From positions 1,798,001 to 1,862,000 of the forward strand of contig NC_133123.1 of NCBI RefSeq assembly GCF_033568475.1: DNA of 64,000 nucleotides, in the 5' to 3' direction. Source of the stretch: Henckelia pumila (lineage: Eukaryota; Streptophyta; Magnoliopsida; Lamiales; Gesneriaceae). Shown one piece after another: positions 1 through 14,400 of the stretch. Made by a program: the position numbers and the translations under genes. Numbering within the stretch: position 1 is the first letter of the stretch; every line of letters begins with the position of its first letter. The notes under the pieces are model-generated. The model saw only the letters and a program-made list of their open reading frames with translations. It did not search any database and had not been told where the DNA came from.

Positions 1-340
1 CTTTTCTGTATGCTGTAGTCTTTTTCCATCAGAGATACTGAAATTGTTGCATGTGCTTTTGAAAGATACACGTATTTGAGTAGAAATGATGTTTTGTCTT
101 CCTTTCAGCTCCATGAATGGACTTCTATTATTCTAAATATATGGATTAAAGGATTTGGCATAATATGAAAAGCTGAGCCAGAGAAGTGATAATCACTGAT
201 TGAACTGCAGATTACATGTAAACTTGGAAATTATTTGTGATGTTTAGTCATTGCATGTTGATCAACAATGCTTGTGTAATCTAATACATTTTCGTGAGTG
301 GTTTTTTATTTTGATATATGTCAATGCTTCTGCTCGGCAG

Positions 341-2154
341 ATGGTGTTCCAAATCTTTCCATGGTGGAAACTGTAGATGATGAGAAGGTAAACAAATATT
401 ATCTTGTGCCTTTTGTCCCGAAATGAGACCCCACCCATATAAATGGTAGTTACCATACAGTTTGAGGTAAAAAAATTTACACACAAATTCTAGAAGAAAT
501 GTCACATTTGCACCTGATGGTTTCATACATGCGCACCTTGATGGGAGTTTTATACCGGGGTGTAGTTATTCTCTAACTTCAGCTTCCTTTAGGTATTACT
601 ATGTTAAAAAGTCTTTCATCCTATGATGTTGATTGAAAGTGTCCCGATTCTTCCAGACCTAAGTTGGCTCATTTGTAAAGATCTAGAATGCAATATAATT
701 ATTTTATGATTATGGCTGTAAGGAACTCTTGAGTGTTGTACCTGAATATTAATTCAGGCAGGACTGTTACCGCAAAAAACCATCACTTAAATTTGCTGTA
801 ATGCTTAATGGTGTGAGATGAATTACCCATAAATATAAGTATAGACGTGGTGTTATCAATCTCCTTTTAACTCAATGATTAAACAACCTCTTGGTAGTCA
901 GAACCTACTTATTGCATCGTTAAAATTTCTGACCTGAATTGTATACCAGAGTTTGAAGCATAAACCAGACTTAGCAAGAGGTATATTTGTCATCATAAAT
1001 GTGAATTACTAATTATTTTAAAATCAAATGGATTCCCTGCTAATCGCTTTTAATTCTCTATATTAATTTGCTCCGTTGTTTTGTATATGAGGGCCTTACT
1101 GTTAAAATGGATATTAAATATCTTGCTTGCTGCCCAATCCTCTCCTTGCTCCATGTAGATTGCGAATCATCTTGATCGTGTGGTTGGAAACATCGGAAGA
1201 AAACCTTTGAAAGTATTGGTCCAAGTAAATACAAGCGGTGAAGAATGTGGGTAGCTTGAATTTGTCTTATTTTATGTGGTTCAGTCATCAGTGGTTCTTG
1301 TGAATTTGATTACAAAGTCACCGTCATGGAACTTGCAATAGGAATATATATGGAAAAATAAGGTGAATAAGTTCAAACCTTTTTCCCTTGTATTTTCTGC
1401 AGCTAAATCTGGGGTTGAACCTGCTAGTTGTGTGGAGCTTGCCAAACATGTTAGCTTGAACTGTCCGAACCTTGAATTTTGTGGTTTCATGACAATTGGG
1501 ATGCCAGATTATACATCTACCCCAGAGAATTTTAAGGTAGGAATGTTTACGTAATACTTTTGACGTGCTGCTTAACAAGTTCAATTTGCCTAAGCTTATG
1601 GCTTCAGTTGGTTTCAGACATTAGCAAACTGCAGAAGTGAGGTTTGCAAGGCGCTTGGGATTTCAGAAGAGCAATGTGAGCTCTCGATGGGCATGTCTGG
1701 AGACTTTGAGATGGCTGTGAGTATTTCTGCTCGCTCTCATAACGGACAATATGCATGATATGTTAGCGTTTTAATGTCACCGATCAAATTTCTTTAATTC
1801 GATATGTTTCTTGATGCTAATTGCTTAAAAGAAACCATTTGCAAATATCCACAATCCAATCAATGCCTTGCATGCTTCCACTGAAATCCCCATTTCCAAA
1901 TCTTGGAGAAGCCTAAAAAAATGGTTTCTCCCCCTTTTTACTTCTATCTTCTGCATAATCTTTGCACAGACTGCCAGTTTATTGTTAAGTATCCCGGATA
2001 ACAATTGTTAAGCTTTGAATTCCTTCTTTGAATAACTTGTGCTGCTGATGATTTGTTACGGGCATGATTGCAGATTGAGATGGGCAGTACAAATGTTAGA
2101 GTTGGATCTACCATATTCGGAGCAAGGGAGTATCCTAAGAAACCGTCAAACTAG
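341..2154 (+). CDS. YggS/PROSC-type pyridoxal phosphate homeostasis protein, 5'-partial
   Basis: Five exons join in frame: 341-387, 1159-1246, 1403-1536, 1618-1716 and 2074-2154, giving the C-terminal 148 residues and a TAG stop. All four internal introns are GT-AG. Recognisable YggS/PROSC blocks are VPNLSMVETVDDEK, PLKVLVQVNTSGEE, FCGFMTIGMPDY, CELSMGMSGDFEMAIEMG and STNVRVGSTIFGAREYP. The SMGMSGDFEMAI and STNVRVGSTIFGAR segments belong to the phosphate-binding end of the alanine-racemase-like barrel. These proteins bind PLP through a lysine and buffer free PLP; no catalytic reaction is established. The N-terminal part with the PLP lysine lies upstream of the window, and bases 1-340 look like intron. 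The protein is probably cytosolic or organellar; the sequence here does not decide which. Confidence 0.9.
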
Positions 2155-3151
2155 CTTCGACCGCTCTTTATCGAGATAAAGAGATAACCCGGCATTTAAA
2201 GTTGAAGTGCAGACATCATAACCCGGCATTTGTTGATTTCTGCTGTTTGGGGCTAAATTTTTCGACAATTATTTCGCCGAGGGCATGATTCAGTTATTTC
2301 ATGATTGTTGCCTATGTTGTACTCCTTTGCAGTACTGATTGTCTTTGAGAATGTCTGCAATTACACATGTAATTATTGTTTGCATTGACTTGGAATTTTA
2401 CGATCCATTTCAGTTTTATAACTATTAAACTTCGTTTATCATTTCAAGCCATGAGAAGATTTGAATAATTTAGTTCTGTTATCCTCTGGTCTACGCACAC
2501 CCCAATTTTAAATAGCCACGCGGATGGTTTTTGTGGGTTACCAAGTTGTCTGGCCCAAAACGTAAATGGACTTGAAAGCGGCCCAAATATTCAGGCCTTG
2601 ATGTTCTTTATTAATTTTGTATGTATTCCGGCCGGGCCATAGTATAGCCTACTTCGCTAATTCGTTTCTAAACAACTTGTGATTTCTGGGCTAGAAATAT
2701 CCGGTGGCCCATTTGGACGATGTAAAAGAGTGAACTTTATATTTTCACAAACATTATATTTATATTAAATAATAAATTTCTTATTTGCCGATAGCCCTAT
2801 CCAATATTTTCTTGAATGCGTGTCCACATTTGACTAAGGTTACGTAAAATCTTCTCTCATGAAAAATGTTCGAGTTGATGAATCAATTGAAGATTGTATT
2901 AAAAAAAAGATATACTAGGTAAAATCATAAGTTACATTAACAAGTATGAATTAATTTAAACCCATATCGGTTGTGGAACTGCAAAATGGAATTTAGTTGT
3001 AGACGAGAGATTTAAATTCTGTTGTAAATGTATACCGCTATTATTAATACGATGATACAATGAAGCCAGATTTATGACGAGGTAATGGCACCATCTCATC
3101 TCTCTCTCTATATATATCCAAACATTGATTATGGTTCTTACAACATAATCA

Positions 3152-3282
3152 ATGTCGGATAAAACCAATCAAAGATTAGGTGTGCGTTATTAATAATTAA
3201 TAAATTATTAATTGTACTTAAGCTTCGGATAACATCAATCAAACAATTAGGTGTGAGTTATTAATAAATTGATTGTACTTAT
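3152..3282. repeat. imperfect tandem duplication (~60-75 bp unit)
   Basis: The string TCGGATAA(A/C)A(C/T)CAATCAAA followed by TTAGGTGTG(C/A)GTTATTAATAA and TTGTACTTA occurs twice head to tail. The first copy carries an extra palindromic AT stretch (AATTAATAAATTATTAATT). It is probably slippage or a small insertion remnant. Confidence 0.6.
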
Positions 3283-3462
3283 GTGGTCCAATTCACTTAC
3301 CAATCAAGAAAAAAAAAACGAAATAAACAAAATAATGGTTATATATTTTAAGACACGCTGTAAAACAAGTGAATCTGAGCTGGCATTATGTACGTACGCA
3401 GAGGAGGCGGGGTGGGAAGGAAACATGAAGACCCAAATTAATGAGAAGAGAGACTGCAAAAT

Positions 3463-3490
3463 AGTAATAATAATAATAATAATAACAATA
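3463..3490. repeat. AAT trinucleotide microsatellite
   Basis: A run of about eight TAA units ending in AACAATAAA. Confidence 0.8.
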
Positions 3491-4800
3491 AATATTGGGA
3501 AATAAGCAGTGCATGTGTGGACAATGATATAACTCAACACCTGCTACCATTGGAAAACGCGTCTATATTCTCACGAGAAAATGATAAATCATAATTTTAT
3601 CGTCTCGATTATAAAACTTCTAGGAAATAACACATAATTATATACGTACATGTAACATTATTCAATAATATTTTGGTGTGAGACATAAGAAGAGTGTCAT
3701 CGACAAAGTAATTCTGTAATTTAGAGGCAAATGAATTGTGATTCAAGGAAGGGATGCCATTGATTCGGCGTAAAGATTTTGTGTTAAATAGTACAAAGGT
3801 TGGTAATGTATGAAGTAAAAGTGAGATTCTTTCAGAAACTTTGATTCCACACCAAATATATTATTCTCGAATGATGAATTCTCCTACAATCTCTATCTAA
3901 TGCCCCATTGCATCATTTGACAAGGACAATATTTTTATGAACTCAAAATGAAATGAAATGAACAACGATGCCAACATTTGTTTATTTGACTTATCCAACT
4001 AAAAAACAAAGCCCAGAGTACAAATTACAAAACTTTTTCGATCTCCACTAACAAAAAGGCATCACAGCCACAGGAAACACATTCCAAACTTAAAAAGTTT
4101 TAATTAAAAGTGATCCCCCACATATTTCTCCATCACCAGGTAAGGACAATCTAGTCATTTCAACATTCTCACCTGCTTCCCATTACTCCCCCGCCAGTCT
4201 CAAATCTGCCCCTTTCCAAGTTCCAACCCCCACCGGGGCCCAACGTCGGCAGCCAATTGACTTCCAATATGCAATGGCACTATCGTAAATAAACCATATT
4301 CTCGATTACATTTTCGGTCATTCACTTTTTTAAGTAATGTTTATGAATAAATTCACCTCTCTAAATTGTGTATGCTTTTTCTTTTGGGAAAATCCAAATA
4401 GTGCTTCCAATTTTGACCCCAATCATTATTATTTTATTCATTAAAAATGTCTGTTATCACTAAAAAAATCATTCTTTGATTATAGATTAGGAATTTTAAA
4501 AACTATTATGTGTAAGCTTTTACTTCATTTAATTAAAATCCAGGATTTTCCAAAACTGATTTGGTTAACAAATTAATGGTTTTCCTTTTTTTGTCCCCTC
4601 TTTTGCAAAATAAGAATAATATTAATACCTTACGTTTTCTGCGTGTCTTCATGACTGGGAGCTGTGAATCTCAGATGAGCGCAGGTGCAGCTAACGATGG
4701 TGAGACCTACCACAGGTGATTGCACCTCCACCACCTCCGGTGCATTTCTGTGCTGCTCTTCCCCATTGGCTGCTTAGTGACGCACTGTACGTTCTGGTAA

Positions 4801-7800
4801 ATGGAGAAGGCGGTGGCCAGCTCTTCTATGTTCCTCACTCGGCTTTTAGTGATTTGGGCGGTGATCTTCGGCTTTGGTGGTCCGGTTGATGCTGCTACTG
4901 ATCCTAATGACGGTGAACATTTAAGATGTTTTCTGTTTCTTGCACCCAAATATTTAGCTGCTTGTAGGGCAACTTTCTTGGTACTCTTCGAGAGTTGATG
5001 TAAAATGTGAAGGAGAAATGATGGGTAACCATAGTTATTAGTTATTATCTCGTATTGTCTCTTAGAAAACTGAGGTTTTTCACTTTTTGGGGTGACGAGT
5101 TGTGCTACCAATGTGTGCGAGGGGAGAACGCTAAGGTTTTTCTGGTTGGAAGTCAAATGTCAGTGAGTCTGGGAATATGTTGATTGGATATTTATTTAAG
5201 TACCCTCATAGAATATATATGGAAAAAAAGATGTAATCTTTCGGACGTGTTTAAATGAGCTCGGAATTCCAAGAAAATTAAAGATCAAAGAATTTATTGA
5301 TAAATCGGAGGTCCTAATTCTGTTGGACTTTGATGCGTGGATGAATAATCTATTGAAAGTGTGTGGCTCGGTGTCTAATTGTTCGTGTTTGTTGATTTTA
5401 ATATCCAAATTGAGTTTAAATCAGCCTAAGATTGGTTGGAAGAAATCTGTATTCAATTTTACATTTTAAAATCATCAACGGTTTTTGTATTCTGTGGGCT
5501 AAAGGATTTGGACTCGGCAATGTCTATTATCTAGCAGTTTCAGGCTTTTAGCTTGGTATAGCTGGATCAGTTAGTTTCTGTGTTTTCCTGCTTACTGAGT
5601 GTTTGGAAATAACTGAATTTTATTTGTTTTCTATTTCTGTTTTGACGGTAAAAAATTGTTAAGTCACTACATGAAAGACAGAGTCTTGATTTATTCGCAT
5701 CATACAAACAGGCCAGTGATGTTTTATGTATTCTCGTCATGTGTATTAACTTTGTACACAATAATGAAAGTATAATTCCAGTTATGGATTGGTGGGCCTT
5801 GATTATGTTCAACTAACTAACGTGGGTTGAATTTGTTGGACCTGCTCTGTCATGCCTCTATGCAGTACAAGGGCTTCAAGTTTTGTACACTTCATTGAAT
5901 AGTCCTTCCCAGCTAACAGGATGGAAATCCAGTGGCGTTGATCCCTGTGGAGAGTTGTGGAAGGGAGTTATCTGCCTAGGTTCTTCTGTAGTGTCTTTGT
6001 GAGTTTTAATGCCCCATATTTATTTTTTCTCTAGTATAACATATCTTTTGAGACTTTAATCTACTTGAATTATATGATAGTTGACATACTTTTCTTGATT
6101 TGGAACAGGCAATTATCTGGGTTGGGACTGAGTGGAACAATGGGATACTTGCTCAACAACCTTGTGTCACTAAAGACATTGTATGAGAGATCTCTTATAT
6201 TATATGAATATAGTACCGCTGATGCTCTTCGCCTCTTGTCAACCTTTCACTTTTTTGTTTCAGGGATTTGAGTGGCAACTCTATCCATGATTCTATCCCG
6301 TATCAATTACCACCAAACCTGACAAGCTTGTAATTTTGATATCTTATGTGGACTCAACGTTTTGTATTCACTAATAATTGATTTCCATCATCTAATTTCT
6401 AATGCTTGTTCTATCTTGTTGCAGAAACCTTGCAAACAACAACATAAGTGGGAATCTTCCTTATTCTCTTTCTAGTATGACCTCACTTAATTACCTGTAA
6501 GTGGCATAGGTTTTTCGACTCATATCTGACATTTCTTTTGTGTGATCGTGATCCATATGTCTCTGGATTTTTGAATGCCTAAACCTGTTAATTATGGTAT
6601 AGGAATGTCAGCAGGAACATTTTGTTTCAGGGAATAGGAGATATGTTTATCAATCATTCAGCACTAGCAAGCTTGTAAGTCGGACGCTTATATCTCTGAA
6701 TACAAATTCGTGAATTTTGGCCATGCTTGAATCTCCATATATTCATTTATGTTCATTTAAAATTTTGCTCGATCATTATTCAAAATATTATTGTCTTTCT
6801 CATTCATATAAATGTAAATCTTCTGTTCGTCCTTTCTCCTGTCATATACCCTTAAATCTCTTTTCATGCTTATAATTGTGGCCTTTTTCCTCAGTTAAAT
6901 CTCAATTTGATGGTTTCCTACTTTACACTAAGGTAGTTTGAGAAATAGGAACCGGAAGGGACTAATTTTATGAGTTTTTAGTTAAATTGGTCGTGAGAAT
7001 CCTAAGTACAGAGAGCTTTCTTAGTTTTAGTTGTTTCTGAGCTCTAAAAGTACGTGTATTATTTTTTTAACATACTTACGTTGTAAGGTTATCATCTTTG
7101 TACATATTTGATTTGCCAATTATTGCACCCATGATTGATGATGGAGTCCTCTCCTTGGGAGTACTTGTTCATTCGTTACAAACAGATGTGCTCTGTGCAG
7201 TCAATGTTAAAACAAAGATTGTAGTAATTTGCAGAATAAATACTTTCAGTATAAAAAGTATCATGTCCATCTATGTTCGTCACTGGACTATGGCTTTCTG
7301 TTTCAGAATCTGTTCATCTTATAAGTATATAATTAATACAATGCAATTTCAGGGATATTTCATTCAATAATTTTTCTGGAGATCTCCCACCTTCCTTTAG
7401 TACACTAACCAATATTTCAACTCTGTGAGTATTCCCTGTTTTCCTTTTCTCATGTCTTCTTTTGTTTTTTTTGCTCCTCTGTGTTTGTGTTGATGTTAAT
7501 ATCTTCATATTCACTTTCTCAGTCTAGTGCAGAACAATAAACTTACTGGATCTCTCAATGTTCTCGTCGGTTTGCCTTTAATCGATTTGTAAGCGTTGCA
7601 CTCCCCATGTCAAGTATCATCTCATTTACTCAATTCAAGGAACAATAAGATGGATTTGATAAGTTGCTTGGTACATTGAAATCTACAGAAATGTTGCTAA
7701 CAACAATTTTAGTGGCTGGATACCCCAGGAACTAAACTCGATCACCACTTTTGTGTGAGTATTGTAGTTATTTTAGATGTGAATTAATCAGAGAATGGAA

Positions 7801-10645
7801 ATAATGATCTTGCTTTAGGAAAAAAATATGATCTAACAATTGTCATTTGTCAGATATGATGGAAATGTGTTTGCTAATGGTCCTGCTCCTCCTCCTCCAC
7901 CATATACCCCACCTCCTCCAGGTCGATTGCCCGGGAGCAATCGCCCTCCTCAGAGTGGTCATACACCTCAATCTAATGTCCCGAATGCTCAAAATGGAAA
8001 TAAGAAGAATGGGTTGACAACAGGGAGCATATTGGGGTTAGTTCTAGGATCTTTGTCTGCCGCAATTTTGTTGATTCTTGCATTAGTTTTTTGCCTTCGA
8101 AGGAGATCCAAGAAAGAAATTGCCGCACGAACCTCAGTTGGTAGCCTTCCTGGCAATGATAAAGGTAGCACCTCCTCTCCGTCCAAGTAGCTGTATAAAA
8201 CTGTCTCATTTGTTAATATGGATTCAACTATAAGGTGTTTCCCTGCTCTTTTACATAACACGTGCAATCACAGCCACCCAATAAAACTATGTCATCCTTG
8301 TATAAAACTGCTTCTGACATTGTGCACTAACTTCTCTGCTCTTTTGGCATATGATAGAATAATTTCTTGTAACTAGTGCTAAATAAAAATTTGAAAAGTA
8401 TATAGAACTATTGTTTTCTTTAATATATATAAATTTGATAAATTTTATCTTCAACTGTAGACATGATACCTGTTTATTGTCCTTTTGTATATACTCATTT
8501 TATCAATTCATCTTGCACTCCTTTTGGTCCCTAGTGAACACGGATATGCAAGAGCACCGGGCGAAGCCAACAGCCACTGTATCTGATCTCAAGCCCACAG
8601 CAGTGGAAAACATGACAGTTGAACGATTACAGGGGAAAAATGGATCTGTCAAAAGAGTGAAGTCCCCAATAACCGCCACTTCTTTTACAGTTGCCACTCT
8701 TCAAACTGCAACTAATAGCTTTAGTCAGGAAAATTTGATTGGTGAAGGTTCTCTTGGTCGTGTCTATAGGGCAGAGTTTCCCAATGGGAAGGTAATTTTT
8801 CTTGTTCTTGGGAAAAACATTTACAATAATCGCCTCTTAATGTGATACAATTAGAGCTAGGCAATTTGATGGATATGTTCTGCCTTCCTTTTCCACTAGG
8901 TCTATAAATTTCAACAAAATAAACTGCAATTTTTTGTTTTAACTGACATCATGCGTGAAATTGATGACAAACTTTGCTTTTTGATCCCCTGATGCTATTG
9001 ATTTGAAATCAATGTCATATTGATGTCATTTTAACATTGTGGCGTGTGTATGCATGTCAGTGACTTAAAAATGCTTGTGCTTGGATGTTACATATGTTTT
9101 ACATGTTCTTTTTCCAGATTATGGCCATAAAAAAGATAGACAGTGCAGCATTGTCCCTGCAGGAGGAAGATAATTTTCTTGAAGCCATTTCTAATATGTC
9201 ACGTCTGAGACATCCAAATATCGTTGCACTGGCAGGATACTGTGCAGAGCATGGGCAACGTCTTCTGGTTCATGATTATATTGGAAATGCTAACTTACAT
9301 GATACACTGCACTATGCCGATGAGAGGAGCAAAATGCTGACATGGAATGCACGGGTTAGAGTAGCACTAGGCACTGCTCGGGCTTTGGAGTATGTTGTAC
9401 ATGGAAAGAACTTTGAACACAGTCATGCACACACACGCACACTTTCTCCTTCTCTCTGGCTTGAATCTTAAAATTCAGCTCTCTTTGGTAGGTACTTGCA
9501 CGAAGTGTGTTTGCCTTCCGTTGTACATAGAAACTTGAAGTCCGCAAACATTTTACTTGACGATGAGTTCAATCCACACCTTTCAGATTGCGGATTAGCT
9601 TCTCTAACACCAAACACAGAACGACAGGTAACACAACGCGATAAATTTGGATATCAAGTTGGCTGCTGCTCCAATTTATTTAGTTGCACTCTTGTGGGAT
9701 GCACGTTGGTCTATAGAATCTTGCTTGTAGATCTTAGAGGTCAAAATCACTTGCATGATGGACCAGAAAAGGGATGTGTTGCTTGATTAGATCTCTTGCT
9801 CATTGATTTGTTTGTCTTTGAAATTATTGTCTAGGCGAGCAAGAGAAGGAATATATTATGACATTTCCTCCCAACATTGATTGACAGGTTTCATCAACCC
9901 ATATGATCGGTTCATTTGGATACAGTTCACCTGAGTTTGCTTTATCTGGGATATACACAGTAAAAAGCGATGTATACAGTTTTGGTGTTGTTATGTTGGA
10001 GCTTCTGACTGGCCGGAAACCCCTTGATAGGTAAAACCAGATGTTACATGATTATCATTACCGTGATTCTAAGATATTCCAGCGGAACATTAACTCTTGT
10101 TTTTCTCCATTTTCCTTAAAATTCATCCCCATTTTCAGTTCAAGAGCGAGATCAGAACAGTCACTTGTGAGATGGGCCACTCCTCAACTCCACGACATCG
10201 ACGCATTAGCAAAGATGGTTGACCCTGTCTTAAATGGAATGTATCCGGCAAAGTCTTTGAGCCGTTTTGCAGATATCATTGCCCTCTGTGTTCAGGTAAG
10301 GTCCTACACTAGTATTATGTGATGTCTTAGTGACTTCACTAGCCATCAAGAAGCATTTCATAAGTTTGAGATGCTCTGTCATCTAATTAACTAGTCTTTT
10401 AGGTTTGCCTTTTGCTCTTAAACTTGTGGCTTGGCACAGTAGGCCATTGTGTTCTGCGTAATTGAAATTGAAACTAAATAATGAACCCAATGCAGCCTGA
10501 GCCTGAATTTCGACCTCCCATGTCTGAAGTCGTGCAAGCCCTGGTTCGGTTGATGCAAAGGGCGGTGATTGTCAAGAGACAACCCAGTGAGGATTCAGGT
10601 TTTGCGTTCAAGAATTCAGATCATGAAGCAGGTGATTTGCTGTAG
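4801..10645 (+). CDS. SRF: STRUBBELIG-RECEPTOR FAMILY leucine-rich-repeat receptor (pseudo)kinase
   Basis: Sixteen exons, 718 aa: 4801-4912, 5866-5998, 6109-6180, 6264-6329, 6425-6496, 6603-6674, 7353-7424, 7523-7588, 7689-7754, 7854-8164, 8535-8791, 9118-9389, 9492-9627, 9888-10030, 10139-10295, 10496-10645. Order: signal peptide (1-31), SRF N-terminal region with [16 protein letters not shown], about seven LRRs, Pro-rich stalk (254-266), membrane helix (about 301-325) followed by RRRSKK, basic juxtamembrane region, and kinase domain ([13 protein letters not shown] loop; AIKK lysine 438). The catalytic loop reads HRN (536-538) instead of HRD, and DFG is DCG (556-558). SUB/SRF proteins are plasma-membrane receptors thought to signal with little or no phosphotransfer. 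The sequence resembles the SRF5-8 branch most. Start chosen because this ATG opens directly into the signal peptide. Confidence 0.95.
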
Positions 10646-11473
10646 CATGTCTCCGAAATCCTTCGCAATTTTGTTGAAAATGGTGCGAAGGTCCACGGTC
10701 CATAAAGAAGAAGGAAGCAAAATCAGTGAACAGGAACATACTAATAATCGTGTTGCATACCGTCCGCGAGAAAATTGTCTCTCTGTTTGTTAAAATTTGA
10801 GATGCATATTATAATTTAATATCGCGCAATTAACAGTTGTCTATAAAATAATAATGAGAGTTGGAAGCACGATCTTAAGCATAAAAACGAAGTTAAATGA
10901 ATCAGGCCATGCTGCGTGACATGTGCTGCGGCACGTTTTATGCAATTACTTCTCCACTATTTGATGAGGTTTCCATTGACTAAAATTATTTACTTGGTTC
11001 GGACAAAAGATTGTGGAAAAATGATTATGTGAATGCCAAAGTTTTTACCCCAAAACTGGAAATATAAATATAAAAATACCCTTTTTTCTTTTTCTTTTTC
11101 TTTTCCTTTTCTGAAGTAAAGAATAACCCATTTTTCAAGAAAATGTTGGATCATCTCACAAACATATGCTTATGTCTACTTTGTGACAAAAACTCTAATA
11201 TGGCACGTAAATATCTTATTTGCTCTTGACAATGAAAAAGATTATATTTTGTGACTTAAATATCTTATTTGATCCGAAAAATAAAAAAAAATGATATTTT
11301 TCTATTTTTCTTATTGGAGTACAGAAAAATTCCTAGTGTGTTTCCAAATTCCACGACAACTTGATGTAGTATTTAGAGAAATCTCAGCAAACGGAAGATA
11401 TAAAACTGAGAAGTGAGAAACACATTGCTTTCGTTCGATTGTGCACAAAATCTATCTTTGATTAGTACACAAC
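10646..11473. other. intergenic region, SRF 3' side to O-fucosyltransferase promoter
   Basis: About 830 bp without a credible coding region. The left part is presumably SRF 3' UTR. A short open frame running over the SRF stop at 10569-10793 is a shadow of the last exon. The right part has long T tracts around 11090-11110 and 11290-11310. Confidence 0.6.
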
Positions 11474-14400
11474 ATGTCCCTTTCCAATCTCTCGGACATC
11501 ACCACAACTAGTGGCAACACATCCAACGAAGAAGATGGCGATGACCCTCCAATTTCAGGGTCTCGGGTTCATTCCCGGAAGTCAAATAGTCCGGCCCGCC
11601 GGAGCGGTTCTTCACCCGCCAGTTCTTTCGGGTCGTTGCCCCCGACCAGATTCTCGGCCTTTTCCCTCTCATCCGAGGCCTCGACGACGTGGGTTAATGG
11701 GTTTCTTGGCGGTTCTGTAATTGATGCCAAGAAAATGAACAAAGCCAAGATAAAGGTGTGGTATAGGAAGAAGAGGACGATTGGATTGGCGGCGTTGATT
11801 GGTTTCTTTTTCTTGATGAACTGGTGGATGCTTTCTCGGATCCAAGAACCGGGTCGAACCCATGGGGAAATCAAGGTTAAGTTGTTGAAAGCGAATTCTT
11901 CCACTGTATCTATCCGGGTATGCTATTCTTTTTGTCATTAATTCTTTCTTTGTGCTTTCTTGTAAATTCCCGAAAATATACGTTCCCGATATTTTAAAGT
12001 AGACTCTCTGGGGTTTATCAGGGATCTACAGATATATTTGCCCCAAAAGGATAAAGAATTGGAATGGCCTGCTGACAATTTGTGTCCACGGAGATGGTTT
12101 TGTTTAAAGATTTCAACTTGCATTTAGTTGTCACAATTGTACATACTGGTAATTAGGTAGTTTCCCTATGATGGAGTTGTCAAATTATCAGTAGGAATTT
12201 CCTACTTCCTAGCACGAAAACCACTTCCTCATCAGCAAATCATCTTAACAAAGTCCTCCTCTAGTTCATCTAACCTAAACTGGGATGGCAAACTGAATGG
12301 TGAAATGATTAGCACTTTTTTTCTTATCATGTTCTATTATCTGTTGTAAATGATATTATAATAGACAGTATTTTGTATGGATGTAGGAAGAATTAGAAAG
12401 ACTTGGTAGAGGAAGAAAACCACAGAAAACAATATTCGCGAGGCTTTTGTCCAAGGCTGCTCATGCATTAGCGGAGGTACGTTCAAACTCGAGGTGCAAC
12501 CTTTTTCAACCTTCATCTCATGTGATTTTACGAGTTTGATTATTGTGTTTACATATGCTCTCATAAGGTGATTATGTTTTGATATGCAGGAACAGAACAA
12601 GCCTGAGCCTAAGGACTTGTGGGTGGAACCTTACATCCGTGCTTCTTCCTGGACGCCTTGTTCTCAGACACGAGATTGGAAACCTAGTGGTCTGTCTCTC
12701 GGCCACACCCCCTGAAATTCACAGAGTCTTGTTCTTGACTAAATTTTCATAAATATATGCTGCCTAATTCTGTATTTATTTTAATTCAGAGGGTGACAAT
12801 GGTTATATACTGGTCACTGCAAATGGTGGAATAAATCAGCAGCGAGTTGCTGTATGTGTTTCCCTTTTTAACTTTTGAATCCATTTGCTTCATATATATT
12901 GTTTGTACTTTTTTAAATTTTATAATGAAACCATTTCTATTGCCTAATTTAATTCATGTGGTTGGTAACAGGTGTGCAATTCTGTTGCTATTGCTAGGTT
13001 ACTTAATGCAACACTTGTTCTTCCCAATTTTATGTACAGCAGTGTTTGGAGGGATTCCAGGTAGTATTTGGTAGATTTTGTTTTATTTAGGCGCGGCATG
13101 TCTGGTTTTCTTTTTTATGTGTGCTTTTAACTCTGTATGTCATAATGAGCGAAATATTCCTAGTTTTTTGGCAACTGTTTATTATTTATTTTCTTCCTGC
13201 CATAACCCTACTTTCTTTAAGAGTCTATTAACTTTTAAGTGAATTTATTCATCTATTGTGATATCAAGAATCTAATGTGTTCTATGAGCAATAAATTGAT
13301 GAACAAATTTGTAATCTCATAGTCAGTTCGGGGATATATACCAGGAGGAGCATTTCATCAACTACTTGAAACCTGATATTCGAATTGTCAAGAAACTTCC
13401 AAAGGAATTGCAATCATTAGACTTAAATGCAATTGGAAGTGTGGTGAGTATCCATTTCAATTTACTGTAGATGGTTAATGATTCCAATTAAAATTTGTTC
13501 AAGAATGTAATCGAAATCAGAGTTGGAAGATTAGTTGAGCTCGCTTACGAGTTTTAGTGGTCAGCTTGAATTGAGCTCAACCAGCAAAGGTTTTATTTAG
13601 CATGAGCTTAACTTTATCTGTTCATGAAGCCGACTCGCAAGCTTTTAGTTAACTTTAAATATTTTTATAATGAATATAAGATTTAATACTTTTTTTAAAA
13701 AAAGTTAATATATTATTGTTATATAAAAATATTATATTAATTTTTTAGATAAAATTCATAAATACATTTACACTTGACCTTGCAAGCCAAATTTATGATA
13801 TGAAACTCACGACTACATTCACGAACAAAAATATAAAGTCAAGTAAGCTTGTAAGTCAGCTTGTGATCCAAGCTCGAGCATTTTTTATTAAGAGCTGATG
13901 AAGCTCAAGCTCGTTTTTTTTTTTGTAAGAGCTGATGAAGCTCAAGTTCAAGCCCCCACTCCAAATGTTGTGGTGTGATACATTAACTTTCATTTCAGGT
14001 GACAGACATAGATGTGGTAAAAGAGGCTAAGCCAAGTTTTTATTTGAAAAATATTCTTCCCATTTTACACCGCAACAGAGTTGTTCATTTTGTTGGATTT
14101 GGGAATCGATTGGCATCTGATCCCATACCACGTCAGATACAGGTATATTAATTAATAGCTTTTACTTCATCGGTTTATGCCAACCTAGAAGTTGTCTTAA
14201 CTCTATTCTTCCAATTTATAATTTCGCTTATTCATTCTTGATGCATGTATTTCCACTTTGCTTCCTAATTAAAGAACATCATCTAGAGACTTCGATGCAG
14301 ATGCAATTTTCATGCCCTGAGGTTCGTTCCCAAAATACAGCAAGCAGGCGCTCTGCTGATTCAGAGAATGCGTCAAAATGATACCGGCTTGGGACATTTG

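Larger units (their letters stand above)
2155..4800. other. intergenic region between the YggS-like gene and the SRF gene
   Basis: No credible coding region. The first few hundred bases should hold the 3' UTR of the upstream gene, and the last few hundred the promoter and 5' UTR of the receptor-kinase gene. The middle is AT-rich and contains an imperfect short tandem duplication near 3152-3282 and an AAT microsatellite near 3463-3490. Short open frames on both strands here have no recognisable composition or family motif. Confidence 0.6.

Noticed and set aside
1-340. Upstream exon of the YggS-like gene
   Set aside because: No stretch encodes the expected HFIGNLQSNK block or joins in frame to the 341-387 exon; treated as intron.
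7098-7370. 90-codon open frame in the SRF gene
   Set aside because: It lies in an intron and runs into the next exon in the wrong frame; no family similarity seen.
9390-9491. Alternative SRF splice at GTTGTAC (after the TAT codon)
   Set aside because: It breaks the frame into the next exon. Splitting one codon earlier at GTATGT restores the conserved EYLHEV sequence.
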